Source: Angiostrongylus vasorum (Eukaryota; Nematoda; Chromadorea; Rhabditida; Metastrongylidae). Taken from it: DNA of 64,000 nucleotides. The position numbers were made by a program, and so were the translations under genes. Each line of letters begins with the position of its first letter. The stretch's first letter is position 1. Positions 57,059 through 64,000 of this stretch are shown one piece after another. Below the pieces are notes generated by a model. The model was not told where the DNA came from. It saw nothing but the letters and a program-made list of their open reading frames with translations, and made no database searches. The stretch covers positions 1,649,501 to 1,713,500 of the forward strand of contig JADANN010000256.1 of NCBI GenBank assembly GCA_018806985.1, given 5' to 3'.

Positions 57059-58090
57059 TATCCTTTATGTTTTCTTTAACTCCCAAAAACGATATCAATC
57101 TGATTCTCAACAAATTGCTGGTGACAGTACACCACTTGAAATAATTTCCATCAACGTCTTAACTGTTTCAATAAATTTTCCCACAATTAGAATCAAGACA
57201 TGTCGCTTTCTGAGGAGCACCTAGTTTTCTCTCATCGCTACAACACAAAAGATCTTCATACAATTCGATTCAAATGCAAAATGTAAACACCTAGACACCT
57301 AGAGCTGATGACTCCTGTTACCAGGTACTATGGCAGAAGTTTTCGAAGCCATATTTGTCCTAGAAAGGTGAAGGAATTCTAGATGAAGGATGAACACCTC
57401 TCTTTGGATCATGAATATATTATTAGGTTCGGGGAAATATGTGCGCAATAACATCCTTTCACAGCTTCTACACCACAGAAGCATATCTATTCAAAAAAAA
57501 AATTTATACTATGGAAAAACTTGCAAAAAAGAAGGCAAGAACTGATGGGCGTTCCACCGACCGGCCTGCGATAGTGGTAGATCGATGTCAAGGACATGAG
57601 AATGCACGGTCGGCAGTGCCGAGGAAGGGGCCACCACACACTGGCGAATCGTTATCGCTCGCCAGTGGCATTCCTGTCACACGGATTCAACTGTCTCCAG
57701 ACAACAATCCAGAGCAGAAATGAACCTACACAGGACACAACACACGCAAAATGAAGTCTTCAGGCCGTACTGTAACGAAAGTTGATGATCCTGGTGTTGG
57801 ATATGAAGGTCAAGGCATAACCCCTGGACTGCTTTCATACGAAATTTTCGCCTCTACACCTGAGTGAACGACTTATAATGAGGTGGAGTTCGCTGATGAA
57901 AAGATGACGTACAGTTCGGGAATGCATTCCGAGCAGCTGGAGGACCTTATCACCAGGAAATCTTAGTCTGATGATCAGAAAAACCGACGACAAACATGGA
58001 ACGAATGTCTCATGATTGAAGCGCTAACAAATACCCATCATCGTGGTCTCGTGTGCTGTTAACATTATGCTACTCTACGATAACAATAGG

Positions 58091-58362
58091 CGCGTCTAAC
58101 GCAATGGTCGGAGGCACCCTGCAATACACATGGGATCGACTCCGCCCGTGGCTTACCTAGCCTTCCAACCCTTCTGGATCTGAAAATTGGTACCAGACGT
58201 CTCTGGGAGGATAGCAGCACTGGCTCTATAGATCCGTAGGCCACCGCGAGTTATTGTAAAGGCCAGGTATGCATTCAATCACCTCCAACGGTGCTTAATG
58301 AAATCGAATGCATGGCGTATCCCTCAGGTTAACGTCAAGAGCTTTATCCTTTATCCTTTTAT
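58091..58362 (+). repeat. SINE family B copy with repeated tail unit
   Basis: Head GGCGCGTCTAACGCAATGGT, B-box-like GGGATCGACTCC, tail CTTTATCCTTTATCCTTTTA showing the TTTATCC unit twice. Confidence 0.88.
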
Positions 58363-58619
58363 TTACGATGACGATTTAGTAATCCTTGCCGATCCGGAAT
58401 GAATTATATCTACGGCAACGGCAGAAAAGACTGCTTCAACCGCTGAACCCAGTTTCAGATTCCCGGATTTCTGAACGAAAGCCATCGAACGAATCCAGTC
58501 GGAACAGTCGTTGCTCGTGGATCTGCCCAACATGCCCAGACAATAAAGTGGTTCCATACTAACCCATCGATCACGACCCTCTCAGCAAATAGACGTCAAC
58601 TAACCGAGAGATTACCAAT

Positions 58620-58862
58620 ACTTACTTGGATACTTGGATGGCCCTTCTCAGTGGTTGTTCCGGCCTCAGCATAACCCCCATTTTTTGGATTTTTGGTGGT
58701 TTAGCTATTGTATTTCCCTGTAGTCCCGAGTTCAGTCTAGCCGAAGTCTGCCCCAGGTCGTCACTACCACAGGGAGGGAGTCGCGGCCCTGTCGCGGATA
58801 ACAGCGAGATTTGCCATCAAGCGACTAGTTTGATACCAAGACGGTGATGGATCCTGGATTTC
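58620..58862 (-). repeat. SINE family A, head-truncated copy
   Basis: It starts with the tail complement (TACTTGGATACTTGGATGGC) and stops in the middle of the element at CAAGACGGTGATGGATCC. The head is missing. Confidence 0.75.
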
Positions 58863-59329
58863 CAATAAATAATGGAAGAAGACGAAGGTTCTGCAAACAA
58901 TATCAAATCATAACTTTTGAAATACCATTCTGAAAAGTAGAGCAGAATCAATTGAGTGGAAATAAAGTCCATTTCGAAATAGTAGGATTCAAGCCATGTG
59001 GTAACTCAGACCAATATATAGAAATAAGTAGTCGAGAACAACCTCCCCACAACTGAAGAGCACAAAACGAAACCAACGAACTGTTTGCAAGTGAAGTTCG
59101 AACACCTGGAGCCGAGTGGAAGCCGAATCCAGGACTTCTCGTCCACGCGTAGGCGGGGCGACAGGTCGCGCCAACATGTTCATTCCTTCAGAGTGGATTC
59201 GACGCCTCTTTTGTGTCGTGCCCCATTTCGGCTCCAATTTTATTATTACTATTAATTACTTCCGTTATTATTTCAATTCCGATTTATGCTCCGCAGATCA
59301 ATACCGTGGACGAGTGATTGCTGATAGCG

Positions 59330-59490
59330 CCTATAAAACACAACTGAGAGGGAGGCGAAACGAATGACAGGCGTAGTGTGGTGGTGAACACGTTAACCCC
59401 GTAAAAGGTAATAACGAGGCTCGATCTACACCGCAGACACCTGCGGCCCCGAGTTTCGCAGATATCTCAGCATCATTGTGGTCTTGTTAT
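59330..59490 (+). repeat. Family D single arm
   Basis: GTGTGGTGGTGAACACGTTA, CCGCAGACACCTGCGG (hairpin) and TCTCAGCATCATTGTGGTCT. It is followed directly by a (TTA)n tract. Confidence 0.65.
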
Positions 59491-59491
59491 T

Positions 59492-59522
59492 ATTATTGTT
59501 ATTATTATTACTGCTGTTACTA

Positions 59523-59553
<31 letters not shown>

Positions 59554-59571
59554 TATTATTATTATTATTTC
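59492..59571. repeat. (TTA)n microsatellite
   Basis: About 80 bp of TTA repeats with a few interruptions, 100 bp upstream of the DNAJC21 start codon. Confidence 0.9.
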
Positions 59572-59669
59572 CACAGGAACCATCGAGAACTCGTTTCCGT
59601 ACTCACTTGAACCGGTCTACCTCTTTCAACGGTCTCTAAGTTTTTAGTGCTGCCTTTTTCAGGGTTGAA

Positions 59670-62600
59670 ATGAAGTGCCATTACGAAGTGCTAGAAGTTC
59701 CTAGAGACGCAGATGAAGAAACTATTAAGAAATCATATAGGTTAGCCCCAAAGTATAATTTCAGTGCTTTTTTTCCATTTCTGTGCCCGAATTTTTTGCT
59801 GGACAATTGGTGACTACTGTTCTTCCGCTTCTTTTTCCACAACATTCTATCGTGTTTGGAAACATTTTTTCTTGAACGAGGTCCAAATCGACTGGGTGCT
59901 ATAACCAGCATATTCTTTAGTACCGTTGCCAACACTGTTTCTCCAAATAGCACGAATCAAAAAACTACAAGGGGAGCCTGGACCACCGGAATAGCATAAA
60001 TCGAGTGTCAGCTTACTTTGTAAATCGTGTGGTTTTCATAGAATCTGGTACCAAATGGCAGCTAGCAAATGAACATTATTTGAAGGGGGTATTAATTTTA
60101 TATCCTATAGTAACCTCTCAGCGGTTTACCACCTTATCATGGCTGGGTGTCCGTGTGTCGACCTGCGATGTAAAGTGGGGGGAATTCATCCCTACGAGAG
60201 AGTCTCCCAAGCAGAGAAGGAGTCCGGCGCTTCCATCAGGAAGCCCAACTAAGAGTAAGCCAATATTAGCATTCACCACCGTCCTGGTATCAAACTAGTC
60301 GCATGGTTGCAGATCTCCCTCTGATCAACAACGGCGGCCACTACTTGTGGTGGTGACGACCTGGGGCAGACTGTGGCCTGGCTGATCCTGTGACTCCAGG
60401 GAACCGCAATGGCTAAATGAGTAAAACTCTGAAAAAGTGGAAATTATGCTCGGGCCCGCACAACCCATGAGGACGGGCCATCCAACTATCCAAGTTGTGG
60501 CCTAAAAGCAAGTGAATATTCGGAGCGTTAAACCGTGTTCACTACATTCATTTCCAGCTCACTCTTCTAATATGTCTGTATTTAAAATCTTCTAGTCGAT
60601 TACAATAGTCTTTTAGAATTCCAATCGTTTCTCATCATACCACCTTCTTAAGCTTCGTTCAGAAAGTTAGCCCTAAAATGGCATCCGGACAAGAATCTTG
60701 ATAGACTGGAGGAATGTACGAAGTACTTCGCATTGGTCCAGTCTGCTTACGAGGTGCTCAGTGATCCGCATGAAAAGGCATTTTACGATAGACATAGAGA
60801 AAGTATATTGCGAGGCGGTTAGTTCCTATCATTTTGATGTATTTTTTTCAGGACGGCTGTTCAACTCTTAATTTGCTGCTTTGTGGTATTTTGGTTTGGT
60901 CGTACGTTTTCTTATCCTAGGCTTCGGTGTTGATGTTAAAGAGGACTCGCTGGATCTTTTCCAATTCTTCACCACAGGTTGCTATACGGGATACGAAGGC
61001 CCGAAGGGTTTCTTTTGCGAACTTATCTGTTCCATTCAGCTTAATTCAGTAATGCGGGAAGGACAAAGTTCTATGTAGAACTTGTCTGTTATGCATTGTC
61101 TCGTATCTACAAAATTTTCATTTCCTTTAAGGGTTTCTTCGCGGTGTTCAAAAACGTTTTTGATACGCTCAGCAGAGAAGACTATGATTTTATTGAAGAT
61201 CCATCTGTGTGTTACCCTACTTTCGGTGACGCTACCAGTGACTACGAAATGGTACCTTTTCTCTTTAGTTTGTATAATTTCTATTCTCCTTTGAGTATTC
61301 ATTTCCTTCTGACGGATGTGGTGAAGTGGTCGGAGGCGCCCCCCGAATACACATGGGATCGGTGTCGGTGCCCCAGACCCACCAAGCCCCACATCCCTTC
61401 GGGGGTCAGGGAATTGGTACCAGACTTACCTGGAAGGATAGCAGTAATGGTTCGATACATCGGTAGGCCACTGCGAATCATTGTAAAGGCGAGATATGCA
61501 TTCATTCACATCCAGCGATTCGAAGTCTAATGCATGGCGCACATCTCAGGGATTGGTCAATGCCGAGAATTTTATCTTTATCCTTTTTGAACATTCGTTG
61601 TCTTGCCAACAATTTGCCATGCCTTTAGGTAACTGGGCCGTTTTATGGCTTTTGGAGTTCTTTTCGCACAGCGAGGTCTTTTGCTTGGTTGGACAAGTAT
61701 GATGTGCGACAAGCAAACAATAGATATGAATTGCGACAAATAGAAGCCGAAAATAAGAAATGTCGTGACGCAGGAAAAGCTCAGCGTAATGATCAAATCA
61801 GAGTGTGTTGTGACTTTTGTTGATTCTTAAGGCATGTTGTTATCGTGATGATTCCAATCGATCGACACTTAGGAACTAGTGGCTTTCGTCAGGAAGCGAG
61901 ATCCTCGAGTCAAAGCTTATCGTGAACTGTTGGAGAAGCAGCATGTAGACGCCAGGAGGAAGCAGGAAATCAATAGAAAGCAGCAAATTTTACGCAATCA
62001 GCAGTAAGTTTTCTCTTATATTTTCGATGAACTGTTCTCTATTAGCACTTTTTTTTCGCCATACCTAGATTTGTTGTATGACATCACTTGATTCAACGAC
62101 AACAACAGCAACCATTTCTTAAGATGATTTCGAAATTCTTCATTATAGTGTAGGTTATAGTCATTGCAGTGAAGTTATTCAATATGCAGATTTGAATTCT
62201 TTCGACTTTCCCTGTTAGAAAGGTTTTGCGCTTTGTATCTTGAGTGAAAAAAAGGGTAAAGCTCTCAGCGTTGATTAGTCCCTGAGGGATGCGCCATGCG
62301 TTCGACTTCATTAAGCATTTTGGCCTTTAAAATGACTCGCGGTGGCCTGCCGATGTATCGGGCCAGTGCTGCTATCCTCCCAGACAAGTGGTACCGATTT
62401 GCTGACCCCGGAGGGATGGAAGGCTTGGTGAGCCATTGACGCGGGGATCGATCCCATGTGTGTCACCAGGCGCCTCCGACCACTGTGCCTCATGCGCCAT
62501 TTGGCAACTTGGTATATATTCTATTATTTAGACTCACGTCGGCTTTCCATGAAAACGAGCATGCTATGGCTGCTCATCGTGAGCACATAGGAGAACTCCT

Positions 62601-63144
62601 GCAGCAGCTGGCTGACGACGAAGCCTGCAGCGATTCGGAGAAGGGCGAGGGCGAGGAGTTGCTGTTTTGTGTCGTTTGTGATAAAAGCTTTAAAACTCTG
62701 AATGCGATAGTTAATCATGAGAACTCAAAACAACACAAGAAGCAACTTGCTGAACTGAAACGACACATGAAGGAGGAGGATCACGCGCTTTTTGGTTTGC
62801 GCGTTTCCATCTAAAATTTGTTTTAATTGGGGGGTATTACAAATGTTATCACGGTTTGCTTTAGTAGGAATTCCTATTTTTTTCGAATTTCAGTGACCGA
62901 CATGTCATTTCTAATTTCAGAAGGCCTTTCTACCGAATTTTCACCACAAAATGAAGAGCAAAAGGGGAAGAAAGCCAAGCGGAGAGCAAAAAAGAAAAAG
63001 CCTTGTGACGAAGATCTCAGTTGGGAGGCGGTAGATCTGAAGGAGAACCACGAAGAGCAGGAAGCGAAAATGTAGTACTTGTTCTTAAAATGGGTAGTGG
63101 GATTGCAAAAAATGGAGTGTGATTATGCTATGAATCAAAAACTG

Positions 63145-63193
<49 letters not shown>

Positions 63194-63335
63194 TAGTGGC
63201 TCAGAACCCGTCAGCAACGTTAGCGAAAAACTTGCCGAAGTTTCTGTCGCAGAAATAAGCGGCCATTCTGTGAAGGGAAAGGACAGCCTTCTGATTGACA
63301 CAAAGAAAGCTGAGAGGAAGAAAAAAAAGAGGTGA
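59670..63335 (+). CDS. DNAJC21: DNAJC21/JJJ1 co-chaperone, 9 exons, 429 aa
   Basis: J-domain protein that stimulates Hsp70 during cytoplasmic maturation of the 60S ribosomal subunit. Exons: 59670-59740, 60663-60817, 60921-61006, 61132-61251, 61629-61802, 61873-62003, 62532-62794, 62921-63071, 63197-63335. The J domain begins [18 protein letters not shown] and has HPD at 31-33. [20 protein letters not shown] and [18 protein letters not shown] match the family core. A C2H2 finger is at C292, C295, H308, H314 ([20 protein letters not shown]). A lysine-rich tail ([10 protein letters not shown]) ends the frame. Human DNAJC21 is 531 aa and has a second C-terminal finger that I cannot find here, so the protein may be shorter or continue through a donor at 63332. 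The junction between exons 3 and 4 does not fit GT-AG (see findings). Introns 1, 4 and 6 hold SINEs. Confidence 0.92.
60112..60500 (+). repeat. SINE family A copy
   Basis: A nearly full-length copy from ACCTCTCAGCGGTTTACCAC to CGGGCCATCCAACTATCC in intron 1 of DNAJC21. The AAGTAAG tail is absent. Confidence 0.82.
61313..61590 (+). repeat. SINE family B copy
   Basis: Head GACGGATGTGGTGAAGTGGT, body GATACATCGGTAGGCCACTG, tail TTTATCTTTATCCTTTTTG. Lies in intron 4 of DNAJC21, 39 bp before exon 5. Confidence 0.85.
62246..62500 (-). repeat. SINE family B copy
   Basis: Reverse copy: tail complement GGGTAAAGCTCTCAGCG, B-box-like GGGGATCGATCCC, A-box complement GACCACTGTGCCTCATGCG. Lies in intron 6 of DNAJC21, 32 bp before exon 7. 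It is opposite in orientation to the copy in intron 4. Confidence 0.85.
63149..63190. repeat. (TA)n microsatellite
   Basis: A TA tract filling most of the last intron of DNAJC21 and running up to the acceptor ATGTTTAG at 63189-63196. Confidence 0.9.
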
Positions 63336-64000
63336 ATGATAGCGTTAGTGTGTGTTCGAGTGAGTGTAGTTACTTTACTATCTTGTGGAAATAATTTGAT
63401 GCAACTTTGCCCTTTGAAGGTTTCGGCTAGGTTATTCCCTACTTTTTTGAGTCATGTGTTTGCATGAATTCTTCGCTGTAGAACTAGTGTATAATTCCAG
63501 CAATAAGATTTCCATAAGGCGTTCACAGTTTCAAGATCTCCACAAAGTTCGTCTCCTTGGCGGCTGCGACAAGGACATAATAGTCCTAGTGCAGTCTAAG
63601 GGTTTCTATGCTTCAGTTTTGTGCAAAATTGCACCGAATGTTGTCTGCAGTTTTGTGTCAAAGTGCGTTTAAGAAGAGGGTCCTTTCTCTTTTTTTTTCC
63701 GTAAACCAAGTGCTCACCAAGCACTCTTAACAATCGACAGTCTCATTGTTGAGTTCTTATGCAACCCTTAAAGGAGTTTAGAATAGCAGCTTCTACTATC
63801 GGTTTTATATTCTTGTCTTTGACGGGCAAAGGTCTCCACGAGCTCTACCATTAAGACTCAAATCTCCGGAGTGAAAGCTTAGTAAGCTTCTGCGCATTGT
63901 GCATTTCAGAACCTTCCACTTTGTGTCTAGACTAAGCAGGTCAGGATTCTCCATTTGAAGTAGATTCATGTACAAGGTTTGTAGGAAGGGAAAGGAACGG
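63336..64000. other. Downstream of DNAJC21, no supported gene
   Basis: A 72-codon plus-strand frame (63454-63672) has no family I recognise. It could be 3' UTR or part of a gene that continues beyond the window. Confidence 0.35.

Noticed and set aside
63454..63672. 72-codon frame downstream of DNAJC21 as its missing last exon
   Set aside because: It contains no CxxC...HxxxxxH pattern and no alignment to the DNAJC21 C-terminus.

Overview
This is a eukaryotic, repeat-rich window from a nematode, most likely a clade V parasitic (strongylid, hookworm-like) species. The evidence is many-exon genes with short GT-AG exons and kilobase introns, proteins closest in sequence to metazoan housekeeping families, possible trans-splice acceptors a few bases upstream of start codons, a bandit/Hsmar1-type mariner, and RTE-class retroposons with their SINEs. 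The species assignment is inference. The link of a dihydropteridine reductase gene to a DNAJC21 gene matches what I recall of adjacent C. elegans genes (T03F6.1 and T03F6.2).

Seven protein-coding genes can be assembled exon by exon from reading frame, splice-site phase and family similarity. In each of the seven the summed coding length is a multiple of three. From left to right they are: TMEM9 homologue (minus, 9248-15516, 6 exons, 197 aa); two tandem PLGRKT (plasminogen receptor KT) homologues (plus, 16290-20587, 149 aa; and 20835-25794, 144 aa) with the same five-exon plan; SYF1/XAB2 splicing factor (minus, 28586-37871, 20 exons, 857 aa); DDX56/Dbp9 nucleolar DEAD-box helicase (plus, 39823-49767, 13 exons, 552 aa), preceded by an unrecognised 72-codon two-exon frame; quinoid dihydropteridine reductase (minus, 53780-54958, 3 exons, 235 aa); and DNAJC21/JJJ1 (plus, 59670-63335, 9 exons, 429 aa). 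The genes form three head-to-head pairs: TMEM9 with the PLGRKT tandem, SYF1 with DDX56, and QDPR with DNAJC21. Between the pairs they are tail-to-tail. SYF1, DDX56 and DNAJC21 serve splicing and ribosome assembly. The others act in endolysosomal membranes (TMEM9), at the cell or mitochondrial surface (PLGRKT) and in tetrahydrobiopterin recycling (QDPR).

Almost everything else is mobile DNA or its debris. It includes about 13 copies of a roughly 390-bp SINE (family A), 13 copies of a tRNA-derived SINE (family B), 3 copies of another tRNA-derived SINE (family C), and a foldback-like family with inverted arms (family D). There are also RTE LINE fragments, one nearly full-length mariner with intact terminal repeats, two mariner fragments, a Penelope-like element with a GIY-YIG endonuclease segment, and many (TA)n tracts. 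The most informative signal is that SINE families A and C end in the same 3' sequence as the RTE fragment at 45040-45952, which points to RTE machinery as their mobiliser. The first 9 kb shows no gene I can support.
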